From the NCBI GenBank assembly GCA_017858135.1, contig JAFMBY010000013.1:1-39180 (forward strand): a DNA stretch of 39,180 nt, given 5' to 3'. The DNA is from Porticoccaceae bacterium (GTDB taxonomy: Bacteria; Pseudomonadota; Gammaproteobacteria; Pseudomonadales; Porticoccaceae). The position numbers and the translations under genes were made by a program. How positions within the stretch are numbered: position 1 is the stretch's first letter; every line of letters starts with the position of its first letter. Of this stretch, positions 27,610-39,146 are shown piece after piece. A model generated the notes under the pieces. The model searched no databases. It was not told the DNA's origin and was given only the letters and a program-made list of their open reading frames with translations.

Positions 27610-29075
27610 GACTCGGCTCCCTGCTGTATCGACTCGGGCATTTGATCGTGCCAGTCGGTCGCCTGCTGATACTGGTGGGCGACATTTAACATGCGCGCTT
27701 CATCAAAGTAGTTGCCGATAATCTGCAGACCAACGGGCTTGCTCTCGACCATGCCGCAGGGTACCGACATGCCTGGCAGTCCGGCCAGATTGGTGGCGAT
27801 GGTGTAGATATCTTCCAGATACATGGCCACGGGGTCATCGCCTTTGGAGCCAAACTTAAAGGCGGGTGATGGGCAGGTGGGGCCCATAATCACATCGACC
27901 TGTGCAAAGGCTTTTTCAAAGTCTTGTTGAATCAGCTGGCGTACCTGCTGGGCTTTGCCGTAGTAGGCATCGTAGTAACCGGCAGATAAGCAGTAGGTGC
28001 CGATCAAAATGCGCCGCTGTACTTCTTCACCAAAGCCTTCGGCGCGGGTGCGGGTATAGAGATCGTTGAGATCCTTGGGGTCTTCACAGCGATAACCGTA
28101 TTTAACGCCATCGAAGCGCGACAGATTGGCTGAGGCTTCGGCGGGAGCTATCACATAATAAGCTGGTACTGACAGAGCCGAGTTGGGCAGGCTGATTTCA
28201 ACTAGTTCGGCACCCTGAGCCTCTAGCTCGGCCAGTGCACTGCGCACGGCGTCTTCGGTGCCAGCGTGCAGGCCATCGGAAAAATACTCTTTGGGCACGC
28301 CAATCTTTAAGCCTTTGATGCTGTTGTTGAGGTCAGCGCTATAGTCGGGCACGTCGCGATCAATACAGGTGGAGTCTTTGTCGTCATAGCTGGCCATGCA
28401 GTTTAACAGCAGTGCACAGTCTTCGGCGGTGCGGGCCATCGGGCCGCCCTGATCGAGACTTGAGGCAAAGGCGATCATGCCCCAGCGCGAGACCCGACCA
28501 TAGGTGGGTTTTAAGCCGGTAATACCGCAGAGTGCCGCGGGCTGACGAATTGAGCCGCCGGTATCGGTGGCTGTTGCGCCGGGCGCTAATCTTGCGGCTA
28601 CCGCTGCGGCGGAACCGCCGGATGAGCCGCCGGGCACACAGTCGATGGCCCAGGGGTTTTTAACTGGGCCATAGAAGCTGGTTTCGTTGGAGGAGCCCAT
28701 GGCGAACTCATCCATATTGGTTTTGCCAAGAACCACGGCGCCGGCCTGCTCGAAGTTTTCAACCACGGTGGCACTGTAGGGCGGGATAAAGTTATCCAGC
28801 ATCTTGGAGCCACAGCTGGTGCGCACGCCATTGGTGCAGAAAATATCTTTGTGCAGGATGGGTATGCCACAGAGAGCTGGAGCGTTTCCTGCGGCCAATC
28901 TCTTATCGGCCGCGGCTGCAGCTTTTAGGGCTTGCTCAGCGGTGACGGTAATGACGGCATTGTATGCGGGGTTTAGCTCGGCAATACGGGCTAAAAAGTG
29001 CTGAGTCAACTCAACGCTGGAGAAGTCCTTGCTCTGCAGCCCTTTGGCAAGCTGAGCGATAGTAAGGTTATGCAT
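27606..29075 (-). CDS. gatA: Asp-tRNA(Asn)/Glu-tRNA(Gln) amidotransferase subunit A
   Basis: Amidase signature [36 protein letters not shown]. Confidence 0.98.
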   Translation of the reverse strand: MHNLTIAQLAKGLQSKDFSSVELTQHFLARIAELNPAYNAVITVTAEQALKAAAAADKRLAAGNAPALCGIPILHKDIFCTNGVRTSCGSKMLDNFIPPYSATVVENFEQAGAVVLGKTNMDEFAMGSSNETSFYGPVKNPWAIDCVPGGSSGGSAAAVAARLAPGATATDTGGSIRQPAALCGITGLKPTYGRVSRWGMIAFASSLDQGGPMARTAEDCALLLNCMASYDDKDSTCIDRDVPDYSADLNNSIKGLKIGVPKEYFSDGLHAGTEDAVRSALAELEAQGAELVEISLPNSALSVPAYYVIAPAEASANLSRFDGVKYGYRCEDPKDLNDLYTRTRAEGFGEEVQRRILIGTYCLSAGYYDAYYGKAQQVRQLIQQDFEKAFAQVDVIMGPTCPSPAFKFGSKGDDPVAMYLEDIYTIATNLAGLPGMSVPCGMVESKPVGLQIIGNYFDEARMLNVAHQYQQATDWHDQMPESIQQGAES

Positions 29076-29086
29076 TGTTGGGTCGC

Positions 29087-29374
29087 TTATTCTATGACTT
29101 TGGGCACTAAAAACAGCCCGTCTTCGGTGTCTGGTGCTATGGCCTGAAAGGCTTCGCGCTGATTGATCTCTGTGACTTCATCTTCACGCAGACGCTGAGT
29201 GGCTTGCAGAGGGTGGGACATGGCTGCGACGCCTGAGGTGTCGACGGCCTGAAGTTGGTCGACGAGTTCGAGAACGCTGCCGAGGCGCTGTGAGACTTCA
29301 GTGATAGTGTTTTCGTTGATGGCGATGCGTGATAGCGTGGCCAGCTTTTCGATTTCGTGTCGTTCGATACTCAT
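29087..29374 (-). CDS. gatC: Asp-tRNA(Asn)/Glu-tRNA(Gln) amidotransferase subunit C
   Basis: [17 protein letters not shown]..., C-terminal [11 protein letters not shown]; gatCAB order. Confidence 0.96.
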   Translation of the reverse strand: MSIERHEIEKLATLSRIAINENTITEVSQRLGSVLELVDQLQAVDTSGVAAMSHPLQATQRLREDEVTEINQREAFQAIAPDTEDGLFLVPKVIE

Positions 29375-29710
29375 AAAATAATCCGTCTGTCAGCAGCGTC
29401 CGGTCGGCACTGTCTTGCGACTATACAAAGGCCATAAGGTACCATAAATGGCCTCGTTAGGTTAAGGGGGCAGGGTTGATAAAAGGTCCATTTTTCAAGC
29501 TTTTAAAGCAGTTTTTTTGTAGATCACAGCAACTTCAAGCTAGATCAGCTAGAATGCAGCAAAAATACTGTGAAAGAGTCAGTGAGCGCTTGCTCTGATA
29601 GCCTGCCACTGTTAAATTTGACGATTAAATTTGTAGTCGTTCGCTTGGGGTTGAAGAGTCTAGAACAGGGGCCTAATCTAAGCAGGCGACATTGAGGAAA
29701 ATCTAACTAG

Positions 29711-30745
29711 ATGTTTAAAAAAATTCGTGGCTTTTTCTCCAGCGATCTCTCAATCGATTTGGGAACGGCTAATACGCTGATATATGTGCGTGAGAAAGGT
29801 ATCGTTCTCAATGAGCCATCGGTGGTGGCAATTCGCCATCATCTCGGACAGAAGATTATTGAAGCGGTGGGTGTCGATGCCAAGCGTATGCTCGGTCGTA
29901 CCCCCGGTAACATCACGGCTATCAGGCCGCTGAAAGACGGTGTTATTGCCGACTTCCAGGTAACTGAAAAAATGCTCCAGCACTTTATCAAAAAGGTGCA
30001 TGCCACGAGTTTTGTTCCCCCCAGCCCGCGTGTTTTGATCTGTGTGCCCTGTATGGCCACCGAGGTCGAAAAGCGTGCAATTAAAGAGTCCGCATACAGC
30101 GCCGGCGCGCGCGAAGTATTTTTGATTGAGGAGCCGATGGCTGCGGCCATGGGAGCTGGCTTACCGGTCGAAGAAGCGGTGGGTTCAATGGTGGTGGATA
30201 TCGGTGGTGGCACCACTGAGATTGCGATCCTGTCGTTGAATGGTGTGGTGTTCTCGGACTCTGTGCGAATTGGTGGTGACCGTTTCGATGAATCGATTGT
30301 CAATTTTGTCCGTCGCAAGTACGGCAGCGTGATTGGCGACAGCACCGCTGAGCGTATCAAGATGGAAATTGGCGGTGCTTACCTGAGCAAAGAGGTACGT
30401 GAAATTGATGTTCGCGGACGCAATCTCGCCGAAGGTGTTCCCAAGAGCTTTACGCTCAACAGTGATGAGATCCTAGAATCGCTGCAGGAGCCGCTGGCCG
30501 GTATCGTGCAGGCGGTGAAGCGAGTGTTAGAACAGTCGCCTCCAGAGCTGGCATCGGATATTGCCGAGACCGGTATTGTTTTGACCGGCGGCGGCTCGAT
30601 GCTGCGCGATCTCGACCGTTTGCTGACAGCTGAGACCGGGTTGCCAGTGATTCTTGCTGAAGATCCGCTGACCTGTGTTGCTCGTGGCGGCGGCGAGGCA
30701 CTTGAGATGATGGATAACAGTAAAATTAATTCGTTAACTTTCTAA
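29711..30745 (+). CDS. mreB: Rod shape-determining protein MreB
   Basis: [57 protein letters not shown]. Confidence 0.98.
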   Translation: MFKKIRGFFSSDLSIDLGTANTLIYVREKGIVLNEPSVVAIRHHLGQKIIEAVGVDAKRMLGRTPGNITAIRPLKDGVIADFQVTEKMLQHFIKKVHATSFVPPSPRVLICVPCMATEVEKRAIKESAYSAGAREVFLIEEPMAAAMGAGLPVEEAVGSMVVDIGGGTTEIAILSLNGVVFSDSVRIGGDRFDESIVNFVRRKYGSVIGDSTAERIKMEIGGAYLSKEVREIDVRGRNLAEGVPKSFTLNSDEILESLQEPLAGIVQAVKRVLEQSPPELASDIAETGIVLTGGGSMLRDLDRLLTAETGLPVILAEDPLTCVARGGGEALEMMDNSKINSLTF

Positions 30746-30782
30746 GGTTGTTGACAGTGGGTAGCTGGTCGTCAGCTATCTA

Positions 30783-31649
30783 GTGACACTCGGGAGAGGG
30801 TTTATCAGAAACGTTTTTAGCAAATCATCCTCACCCCTAAGAAAATTTCTTATCGTTGCCTTGCTCGCTGTCGTGCTGATGATCGTCGATAGCTTCACGC
30901 CATGGCTAAAACCCATCTATAGCACTGCCGATAATCTTGTTCGTCCGCTCTATTGGTTGGCCAATGTTCCGTTGCGAGTGCAGGAATGGAGTGCCAGCAG
31001 TGTCACGCCACGTTCTGAAATTGAAGTTGAAAACCAACGCCTTAGCAAAGAGAGTCTGATTTACCACGGTCAGCTGCAGAGGATGTCTGATTTGGCGGCG
31101 GAAAATTTGCGTCTGCGGCGTCTGCTTAATGCCACCGAGTTACTTCAGGACAGCGTCCTGGTCACCGAGGTGATCGGCGTGTCAGCTAATCCGCTGCGTC
31201 ACACGCTAACCATTGACCGCGGCACTGCGGACGGCGTGTTTGTCGGGCAGCCGCTGCTTGATGCCGAAGGTTTGATGGGGCAGATTATAGAGGTGCACAA
31301 GAGTCATAGCGCCGCGCTACTGATCACCGACAGCAGCCACGCACTGCCGGTTCAGGTACTGCGCAATGGTGTGCGCTCTATCGCTGAGGGCACCGCCGAC
31401 TACAATTTGCTAAGCCTTAAATTTGTCTCTCCGTCGGCGGATATTCGCGAGGGCGACAAGTTGGTGAGCTCTGGTCTAGGTGGTCTCTATCCCGCGGGCT
31501 ACCCGGTCGGTACCGTGATTAGTATTGCCAGTGAACCGGGCGATAGCTTTCTCAAGATCGATGTTGATCCCTCCGCTGAGATCGATCGCAGTCGTCATCT
31601 GTTACTACTCTATACATCGCGCGATAGTGGTGCGGACGCGACCGAATAA
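30783..31649 (+). CDS. mreC: Rod shape-determining protein MreC (GTG start)
   Basis: N-terminal TM helix, coiled coil, VIGVSANPLRHTLTIDRGTADGVFVGQPLLDAEGLMGQI; downstream of mreB. Confidence 0.96.
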   Translation: MTLGRGFIRNVFSKSSSPLRKFLIVALLAVVLMIVDSFTPWLKPIYSTADNLVRPLYWLANVPLRVQEWSASSVTPRSEIEVENQRLSKESLIYHGQLQRMSDLAAENLRLRRLLNATELLQDSVLVTEVIGVSANPLRHTLTIDRGTADGVFVGQPLLDAEGLMGQIIEVHKSHSAALLITDSSHALPVQVLRNGVRSIAEGTADYNLLSLKFVSPSADIREGDKLVSSGLGGLYPAGYPVGTVISIASEPGDSFLKIDVDPSAEIDRSRHLLLLYTSRDSGADATE

Positions 31650-32125
31650 TGCAGTCGGGTAATCACAGCATTGCCGTTTTTTTAACCGTTGTTCTGGCGG
31701 TGGTGTTCAACCTTATGCCCTATAGCGGCGACTGGATTGTCTGGAAACCCAATTTTTTGCTGCTGGTGGTAATGGGCTGGGTTTTGTATCAGCCAAAAGA
31801 GTTTGGGGTATATTTTGCTGCATCATTTGGCCTGCTTGCGGATATTCTTTTACGAATGACACTGGGCCACTCGGTGATTGTCTTTGCACTCTGTGTCAGT
31901 GTGATTGTGATAGTTAGTCGCTGGGCTCAATATTTATCATTGCTACAACGCACTTTTCTCGTATCGCTTATCATCGGCGTGGTTGGTCTACTCGAGGCGA
32001 GTGTTTTTATGCTTTACGATAGGCCATCGGCCATTGAGCATCTACCTATGAAAATTCTTCTGTCGGCATTGGCTTGGCCGCTGATTGATCGGCTGATCGC
32101 CCGTTCACAGCGACAGCGAGATTGA
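31649..32125 (+). CDS. mreD: Rod shape-determining protein MreD
   Basis: Membrane protein with PNFLLLVVMGWVLYQPKEFGVYFAASFGLLADIL; mreBCD order. Confidence 0.94.
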   Translation: MQSGNHSIAVFLTVVLAVVFNLMPYSGDWIVWKPNFLLLVVMGWVLYQPKEFGVYFAASFGLLADILLRMTLGHSVIVFALCVSVIVIVSRWAQYLSLLQRTFLVSLIIGVVGLLEASVFMLYDRPSAIEHLPMKILLSALAWPLIDRLIARSQRQRD

Positions 32126-32730
32126 GCATGTCTGACTCTGTTGCTGATCTTATTCTTGCCTCTGCATCGCCACGGCGCAGTGAATTGTTGTATCAGATTG
32201 GGGTGCGCTTTTCGGTGCTATCGGCAGATATAGACGAAAGCAGGCAGCCCGGCGAGTCACCCTCTGATTATGTTGCGCGACTGGCGCTTGAAAAAGCTCG
32301 GGTTGGCTTTAGTCGCCAAGACGGGCAGTTACCCAGTTTGGGTGCCGATACCATTGTCGTCTGTGATGGCCAGATTTTTGGCAAGCCCCGCGATCAAGCT
32401 CATGCGGCCACCATGCTGATGGCCCTGTCGGGTAAGGTTCACGAGGTTTTTTCCGCGGTTGCCATCGCTCAGGGACCCTGTTCCTCCAGTCGACTATCGA
32501 AGACGTCTGTACGCTTCCGCACAATTAGTGAAACCGAGTGTCTGACCTACTGGCAAAGCGGTGAGCCGGAAGGTAAAGCTGGGGGTTACGCTATTCAGGG
32601 GAGAGGGGCTGTTTTTGCTCAGCACATTGCCGGGAGCTACACTGGTGTAGTCGGTCTGCCGGTAGCAGAAACTGCCGAGATACTCGGCGAATTTGGCATA
32701 CCGATGTGGCTGCCGGACGCGGCACAGTAG
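32122..32730 (+). CDS. maf: Maf-like nucleotide pyrophosphatase
   Basis: LILASASPRRSELL, LGADTIVVCDGQIFGKPRD, GKAGGYAIQGRGAVFAQHIAGSYTGVVGLP. Confidence 0.96.
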   Translation: MSMSDSVADLILASASPRRSELLYQIGVRFSVLSADIDESRQPGESPSDYVARLALEKARVGFSRQDGQLPSLGADTIVVCDGQIFGKPRDQAHAATMLMALSGKVHEVFSAVAIAQGPCSSSRLSKTSVRFRTISETECLTYWQSGEPEGKAGGYAIQGRGAVFAQHIAGSYTGVVGLPVAETAEILGEFGIPMWLPDAAQ

Positions 32731-32769
32731 GCTCCAATGAGGCCTAAACATAAATAGAGCGGATAAAGA

Positions 32770-34263
32770 ATGAGCCAGGAAATTCTAATCAACATTACGC
32801 CGATGGAAACTCGGGTGGCTCTGGTCGAGAACGGCGTGCCGCAAGAAATCTTTATTGAGCGCAACAATAAGCGCGGTCTGGTTGGCAATATCTATAAAGG
32901 TAAGGTAGTACGGGTGCTGCCCGGTATGCAGGCGGCCTTTATTGATATAGGTGAGGCACGCACGGCATTTTTACATGTCGATGACCTGCTGCCACGGAAA
33001 AGCAAAGCCAACGCCGGCGAGAGTGGTGAAGCGGATATTCGCCGGCTGTTGCACGATGGCCAGTTCATTGCTGTGCAGGTGATTAAGGACCCCGTTGGGA
33101 GCAAAGGTGCACGTCTTACGGCGCAGCTATCAGTGGCTTCTCATTATCTGGTGTATATGGCCGACGCTGAACATATTGGTATTTCTCAGCGCATAGAGTC
33201 TGAAGAAGAGCGCGAGCGTTTAAAGTGCCTGCTCAGCGAGATTGTCGATGAGGTGTCGCAAGAGAATGGCGGCAATAGCGCTTTCGCTGGTGGTTATATT
33301 TTGCGCACCGCGGCTGAGGGCGTCAGTGAAGCGGAACTGCGCAATACGGTGCGATTTGTCAGGCGGCTGTGGCAGGATATTCTCGATCGTAAAAGCGCTG
33401 CACAGGCGCCCTGTTGTCTGTATGAAGACCTGCCGCTGCCGAAACGTGTTTTGCGCGATATGGTTGGCGCAGAGGTTGAGAAGATTCGCATTGACTCACA
33501 CGAGGCATTCGACAATCTGACTCGCTTTGGCAATAAATTTAATCCCGATATCGTGCGCTTGCTCGAGCACTATCCCGGTGAGCGCCCGCTGTTTTATATG
33601 TATGCCATCGAAGATGAAATCAGCAAGGCATTACAGCGCAAGGTCATGCTTAAATCTGGTGGTCATCTGGTGTTTGATCAGACTGAGGCGATGTCGACCA
33701 TCGATGTCAATACTGGTGCCTTTGTCGGACATCGCAATCTCGAAGAGACTATTTATAAAACCAATCTTGAAGCGGCTGCAGTCATCGCTCGACAGATGCG
33801 CATACGTAATCTCGGCGGCATTATTATTATCGACTTTATTGATATGCAGAACGCAGAGCATCGGCGTCAGGTGTTGCGAGCGCTGGAAAAAGCACTGGCG
33901 CGAGATCGTGTCAGGACGACAATTTCTGGTGTCACTGAACTCGGATTAGTGCAGACTACGCGCAAGCGCACCAGTCAGAGTCTGGGACAGATATTGTGTG
34001 AGGAGTGCTCGACCTGTTTTGGCCGCGGCTATGTTAAGTCTGCCGAGTCGATCAGCTATGAGATATTGCGTGATATCCTTCGTGCCGCTCGGGCCTATGA
34101 GTGTGACAGTTTGCGGGTGCTGGCATCCGAGCCGGTGATTGCAAGGCTTATTGATGACGACTCCAGCCAGGTGGCAGATTTAGAAGCATTTATTGGATGT
34201 ACGATTCAGTTCAGGGTTGAGAACCTCTATGCTCATGAACAGTTTGATATTATTCCGGTTTAA
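32770..34263 (+). CDS. rng: Ribonuclease G
   Basis: MSQEILINITPMETRVALVENG, NIYKGKVVRVLPGMQAAFIDIG, IIIIDFIDM, TRKRTSQSL. Confidence 0.97.
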   Translation: MSQEILINITPMETRVALVENGVPQEIFIERNNKRGLVGNIYKGKVVRVLPGMQAAFIDIGEARTAFLHVDDLLPRKSKANAGESGEADIRRLLHDGQFIAVQVIKDPVGSKGARLTAQLSVASHYLVYMADAEHIGISQRIESEEERERLKCLLSEIVDEVSQENGGNSAFAGGYILRTAAEGVSEAELRNTVRFVRRLWQDILDRKSAAQAPCCLYEDLPLPKRVLRDMVGAEVEKIRIDSHEAFDNLTRFGNKFNPDIVRLLEHYPGERPLFYMYAIEDEISKALQRKVMLKSGGHLVFDQTEAMSTIDVNTGAFVGHRNLEETIYKTNLEAAAVIARQMRIRNLGGIIIIDFIDMQNAEHRRQVLRALEKALARDRVRTTISGVTELGLVQTTRKRTSQSLGQILCEECSTCFGRGYVKSAESISYEILRDILRAARAYECDSLRVLASEPVIARLIDDDSSQVADLEAFIGCTIQFRVENLYAHEQFDIIPV

Positions 34264-34269
34264 AGACTA

Positions 34270-37200
34270 GTGACTATGGCGAGTGCAGTTACAGCATTAA
34301 AAACGTCGATGCGTTGGCTGTGGTTAACTCTGGCCCTGCTGATTATCGGCACGGTGATTCTGGTAGTGATTGGTCGCCAGACAATTGCCAATGTCGATCA
34401 GTTTCGCGAACCGATTGCCGAGTTTATCGAAGAGCAGATCGGCCTACAGGTGGATCTCGGTGAGTTGCGTGGTGAGTGGCCGCGACTGATTCCTATTATT
34501 GAAATTAATCATGCAGTGGTTCAGGCCGCTGACGAATCGCCTGCCCTGATGATGCAAGGTGTCCGTGCTGATCTCGATCTTTTTAATAGTATTGTTCATG
34601 CAACCCCAATTTGGCGAGAACTGGTGGTTGATAGCCTGACTTTGACCATGATTGAAGACGAGCGCGGCCGCTGGGGTTTAAAGGGGTTTGAGCGCAACGC
34701 CGATACCGATCTGAGCATTTTTATTGACCCCCTTACCTACAGTCGCGTTATCCGAGCTGGTGATGTGCAGGTCGAATTGCAGTTTTACTCCGGCAAGACG
34801 ATGTTCGTCAATGGCCGCAATGTCGCCATGGAAAATACTCAGACATTCCATCGCGCTGAGCTCTCCGTGATTTTATCTGAACAGCAGCAGTTTATTCAGC
34901 AGGGGCCTGTCGCTGATATTAATGGTGCGGCGGAGTCTGATATTCCCGCTTATCTATTAATAGAGGGCCATGGCGATCTCGCCGATATTGAGAGTTTCTC
35001 TGCGGACGGCTACTTCCGATTCGATGATTTCAATCTCTCTGAGCCGCTCGCTGATCTCGTTCGCTCTTTGATGCCAACCCTGTTTGCCAACCTCTCTGAC
35101 TTTAAAGCCAATGCCCAGGGTGAGTTGTGGTTTGATATTCATCCCGGTGGCGCGGTGGATTTCGAGGGCAATCTTAGTATTGGTGAGGTTCCCTTAAACT
35201 GGTTGGTCGATGTGCCAGCAGTGACCGATATTAAAACTGAGATCACGGGCTGGATTACCCCAGCGTCGGATTGGGGTGTGCGTCTGCAGGGGTTCAGTTT
35301 TAACTGGTCTGGCACCTCGATTGAGCCGCTCAACTTAGTGTTTAATCAGCGCCTTGGCTCGCAGTGGCAGGATTTTGATCTTTCCGTTAATCATCTCGAC
35401 CTGACACTGATGTCAGATCTACTCTACACCACGCGCATTGCCGACAAGAAAATTCTCGATATTGTCGACAGACTGAAGCCGCGAGGGATGGTTGATGCGC
35501 TGACGCTGGGACATGACGAAGTTGGTTATTACGCCTCGGCCAATCTGCAAGCGCTGGATATTGCCGCATGGAAAAAATCGCCGGGGGTCAAAGGACTGGA
35601 TGGTTATTTGGAAGTCTATGGCAGTCATGGTTTGTTTACGATTGCCGACAGTGATGGTTTCGATGCATTTTTCCCAACGGTTTATAAAGATTACCTGACC
35701 ATCGACAAAGCCGAGGGGACGATTAATTTTTCCTGGGACCAGGATGAGACGCTGTTAACTCTGCGCAGCGACATTATCCGCAGTGAATTGGATGCCGGTG
35801 CGGCTTCAATATTGTTTTCGGTCGAGCAGTTGATTCCCTCTCAGGGTAATCCCCCAGACGTCAGCCTGATGATTGGCGCGCGCAATTTGGATGCCAGCAA
35901 GCGCAACAAATATATCCCTTATCGAATGCCAGCACAGCTCAGCAAATGGCTGCAAGAGTCGATTTTGGAGACCCATGTCGATGAGTTCGGTTTACTGATT
36001 CGCAATCAACCACCGCGTTTTGAACCCTTATCGCAGACCACCCAGTTGATGGTCAAAGTGAGCAACGCAGACATCAACTATGACCCCCGCTGGATGAATA
36101 TCCGCGACGCCTCAGCGCTGGCGTTGGTCGATGATATATATACCGAAGTAGAGGTCTATGCCGGGACCGTTGGTGACGCGTCGATCAGCAGCGCGAAGGT
36201 TGTCTATAACAAGATAGGTGCAGAGCAGACGCCAGCTATCTTCGTCGATGCGGCTGTCGAAGGGGAACTCAGCGCAGCGATTGAGGTATTGGTACAGTCT
36301 CCTCTGGAGAGCAGCTTGGGTGCCTTAAAGAACTGGAATTACAGCGGTAAAATGAATAGCCAGCTGGATCTGGTTATTCCATTAGTTGGACCTAACGCTG
36401 CTGGGTCAGCGATAGTGCCGCAATACAATGTCACCTCATTGATAGACAGCGGCGCACTGAGAATTCCCGGAGGCCCGATAAGTGTTGACGAGATAAATGG
36501 GACACTGAATTTCGCTCTTGATAAGGGTTTGTACGGCGATGATATCAGCGCTAATTTTTGGCAGCGACCGATGCGCGCGAGGCTCTTCAAGAGCGCAGAT
36601 GAACAGAAAATTGCCATCAGCGGCGATTTGCTGCCGGAGAGTTTAAATCAGCTGGTCGATTTTCCCTGGCAAGAGGTGATTAAAGATACCATCGCCGTCG
36701 AAAGTCTTATCACTATTCCTGCGGTTGGTCAGCAACAGGCTTCTGCAGCGCCGATAACCTTGCAGATAAACAGTAATTTGCAGCGTGTTGCACTCAATCT
36801 GCCCGCTCCGCTGGGTAAAGCCGCCGAGGAATCTCAAGATCTTGCTGTGACACTTTCTTTTGCACCTGAATTTGAGCGACTGCAGGCAACCCTTGCCGGT
36901 CGGCCCAGTCCTGAGGGCGGCAGTGCTGATCTAAAATTCGATTTGCGCTTTAATGAGGGAGCCATGAGTGGTGCATTTGTCAGTTATGACAGAGCCACTG
37001 AAGAGCCCGAGCAGGGTATTGTGAAGCTATCGGCCTATCTACCGACAATGGATCTGCAGCACTGGCAGCCATTGATTGGTCTTTTTCGGCGCTCTGAGTC
37101 GGTTGCCGATTTCAGTTGGACGCCGGTGTTAGATCTTCGCCTTGATCAGATGCAGCTCGCCACGATCCAGTTGCGCGAAATCAGCGCACTGGTCTCCTTG

Positions 37201-38283
37201 TCCGACAACCTAATCGATGTTAATTTTTACTCTGATCTTGCGGATGGGCGCTTGGTTATGCCGTTGGGTAACGCCTTGCCTGTCCCCAAACTCGATCTCA
37301 GTCGTTTGACTGTTCCCGGCGCGCTGTTGGAAAAACGTATCGTTCAATCAACGATTGATCCGCGCCAGTTTATTGCTCTGGATCTTGCGGTAGACCGCCT
37401 GGAAATTGCTGGTGATGATTGGGGCTCGATTGCGTTTAAGTTGCGCCCGGAAGTCTCGGGAGCGCTGTTCAGCCAAATTCGTGGCAATCTGCTAGGGCTC
37501 CAGCCGGGGTTATTTGAAGACCAGCCGGCGACGGAATTCTTTTGGGGATACGACGGCAGCGATTACGCCAGTCGCCTGATCGGTCCGGTGGGTATTGGCA
37601 ATATTGAAGAGTTCTTGGGGTCGGGTTTAAACGTCCCCAAGATTGTCGACAGCAAGTCCGGACGGTTTGTGTTTGATCTCGCTTGGCAGGATCAACCGTG
37701 GAATATCTCCCGCGACAATCTCAGTGGCGAGTTTCAGGTCGAATTAAGGAAGGGTAGTTTTTATCGCTCCACCGGTGGAGCAGGCGCCGCCTTGAAAATG
37801 GTCAGTCTGGTTAACTTCGCAAACTGGCTGCGTCGATTGAAACTGGATTTCTCTGATGTGGTAGGGCAGAACCTCAGTTACAACAAACTCAGCGGCACCT
37901 TGGAATTTGATCAGGGGGTGGCGAGGTTTACACAGCCGTTGAGAATGGCAATGCCCTCTGGGCGTATGAGTATGGGTGGAACATTTGATCTGCTCAACGA
38001 AGAGGTCGATGCGCGTCTGGTGGCGACCCTACCGGTGGCGACTAATCTACCCTGGGTGGTTGCTCTGCTGGGCGGACTGCCTGCCGCAGCGGGCGTATAT
38101 GTGACCAGCAAACTGGTGGAAAAGCAGGTTGATCGGCTGTCGAGTATTAGTTACAAGCTCTCCGGTCCCTGGGATGACGTCGAGGTATCGGTGGATCGCA
38201 TCTTTGCCGCCGATTTGCGCGCTGAGGAGGCAAAAGAGTCTCAACCCGATGCCGATAAGGTGCTCGAGAATGAGCCAAACTAA
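34270..38283 (+). CDS. yhdP: YhdP family AsmA-like envelope protein (TIGR02099 type)
   Basis: 1337 aa, N-terminal TM, mostly beta sequence; between rng and nitrilase as in other gammaproteobacteria; GTG start. Confidence 0.93.
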   Translation: MTMASAVTALKTSMRWLWLTLALLIIGTVILVVIGRQTIANVDQFREPIAEFIEEQIGLQVDLGELRGEWPRLIPIIEINHAVVQAADESPALMMQGVRADLDLFNSIVHATPIWRELVVDSLTLTMIEDERGRWGLKGFERNADTDLSIFIDPLTYSRVIRAGDVQVELQFYSGKTMFVNGRNVAMENTQTFHRAELSVILSEQQQFIQQGPVADINGAAESDIPAYLLIEGHGDLADIESFSADGYFRFDDFNLSEPLADLVRSLMPTLFANLSDFKANAQGELWFDIHPGGAVDFEGNLSIGEVPLNWLVDVPAVTDIKTEITGWITPASDWGVRLQGFSFNWSGTSIEPLNLVFNQRLGSQWQDFDLSVNHLDLTLMSDLLYTTRIADKKILDIVDRLKPRGMVDALTLGHDEVGYYASANLQALDIAAWKKSPGVKGLDGYLEVYGSHGLFTIADSDGFDAFFPTVYKDYLTIDKAEGTINFSWDQDETLLTLRSDIIRSELDAGAASILFSVEQLIPSQGNPPDVSLMIGARNLDASKRNKYIPYRMPAQLSKWLQESILETHVDEFGLLIRNQPPRFEPLSQTTQLMVKVSNADINYDPRWMNIRDASALALVDDIYTEVEVYAGTVGDASISSAKVVYNKIGAEQTPAIFVDAAVEGELSAAIEVLVQSPLESSLGALKNWNYSGKMNSQLDLVIPLVGPNAAGSAIVPQYNVTSLIDSGALRIPGGPISVDEINGTLNFALDKGLYGDDISANFWQRPMRARLFKSADEQKIAISGDLLPESLNQLVDFPWQEVIKDTIAVESLITIPAVGQQQASAAPITLQINSNLQRVALNLPAPLGKAAEESQDLAVTLSFAPEFERLQATLAGRPSPEGGSADLKFDLRFNEGAMSGAFVSYDRATEEPEQGIVKLSAYLPTMDLQHWQPLIGLFRRSESVADFSWTPVLDLRLDQMQLATIQLREISALVSLSDNLIDVNFYSDLADGRLVMPLGNALPVPKLDLSRLTVPGALLEKRIVQSTIDPRQFIALDLAVDRLEIAGDDWGSIAFKLRPEVSGALFSQIRGNLLGLQPGLFEDQPATEFFWGYDGSDYASRLIGPVGIGNIEEFLGSGLNVPKIVDSKSGRFVFDLAWQDQPWNISRDNLSGEFQVELRKGSFYRSTGGAGAALKMVSLVNFANWLRRLKLDFSDVVGQNLSYNKLSGTLEFDQGVARFTQPLRMAMPSGRMSMGGTFDLLNEEVDARLVATLPVATNLPWVVALLGGLPAAAGVYVTSKLVEKQVDRLSSISYKLSGPWDDVEVSVDRIFAADLRAEEAKESQPDADKVLENEPN

Positions 38284-39109
38284 TTGCTTTGTCGCCGCGG
38301 CTGTTCAGTTGCGGCCTCACAAATCGCTGGAAGAGAATCTCGCCGGCGCAGAAACTCTGATTGCAGAGGCCGCTGATGCTGGCAGTCAGTTGGTTGTGTT
38401 ACCTGAAAATTTCGCTTACCTCGGGCGCAAAGATTTGGCAGATGTAGGCTTGGCCGAGCAGAGTAGCGGACCGGTCTGTGAGTTTCTCGCCGAGCAGGCG
38501 CGACGCCACCATCTCTGGCTAGTCGGTGGTACTGTGCCAATCAGTGATACACAGGTGCCTAAGCCTTTTGCCCGGTCATTGTTGTTTGATCCACGGGGAA
38601 ATGTGTCTCAGCAATACGACAAGATTCATCTGTTTGATGTTGACGTGGCTGACAGCACCGCTGAGATGGCGCAGCAGACCCGTTACCGAGAGTCGGATGA
38701 TTATCGCCGTGGCACAGACGTCGTGATGGCGCAGACCGAACTCTGTCGGTTGGGGATGAGCGTCTGTTACGACCTGCGCTTTGCCGAGCTCTATCGCCAA
38801 TTAGCTGATGCCGATGCTCAGGTGGTGTCGGTACCAGCGGCCTTTACGGCGGCCACGGGCCGTGATCACTGGGAGCTGCTGCTGCGTGCACGGGCGGTAG
38901 AAAATCAACTGTTTGTGATTGGCGCCAATATGGTTGATCGCGAGCATCCACGCCGTGGCCTGTGGGGCGGCAGTGTGGTTATTGATCCGTGGGGGACGGT
39001 GATGGCGCGGGTTGATGATCAGCCTGGTATCGCGGTTGCCGAGATTGATTTGGATAGGCTGACCGAGATACGCAGGAAGATGCCGGTTGCACAGCATCGC
39101 AGGTTATAA
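38270..39109 (+). CDS. Carbon-nitrogen hydrolase (nitrilase/Nit family), true start ATG 38270
   Basis: MSQTNCFVAAAVQLRPHKSLEENLAGAE; VVLPENFAYLG (Glu), YDKIHLFDV (Lys), LGMSVCYDLRFAELYRQLA (Cys). Overlaps yhdP by 14 nt. Confidence 0.94.
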   Translation: MSQTNCFVAAAVQLRPHKSLEENLAGAETLIAEAADAGSQLVVLPENFAYLGRKDLADVGLAEQSSGPVCEFLAEQARRHHLWLVGGTVPISDTQVPKPFARSLLFDPRGNVSQQYDKIHLFDVDVADSTAEMAQQTRYRESDDYRRGTDVVMAQTELCRLGMSVCYDLRFAELYRQLADADAQVVSVPAAFTAATGRDHWELLLRARAVENQLFVIGANMVDREHPRRGLWGGSVVIDPWGTVMARVDDQPGIAVAEIDLDRLTEIRRKMPVAQHRRL

Positions 39110-39146
39110 GCGAGATTTTTTTAACAAAGGCCCTAAAGGTCCTTGT

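Noticed and set aside
38129-38269. N-terminal 47-aa extension of the nitrilase ORF
   Set aside because: Overlaps the yhdP coding end and lacks homology-like character; the family start fits MSQTNCFVAAAVQLRPH at 38270.
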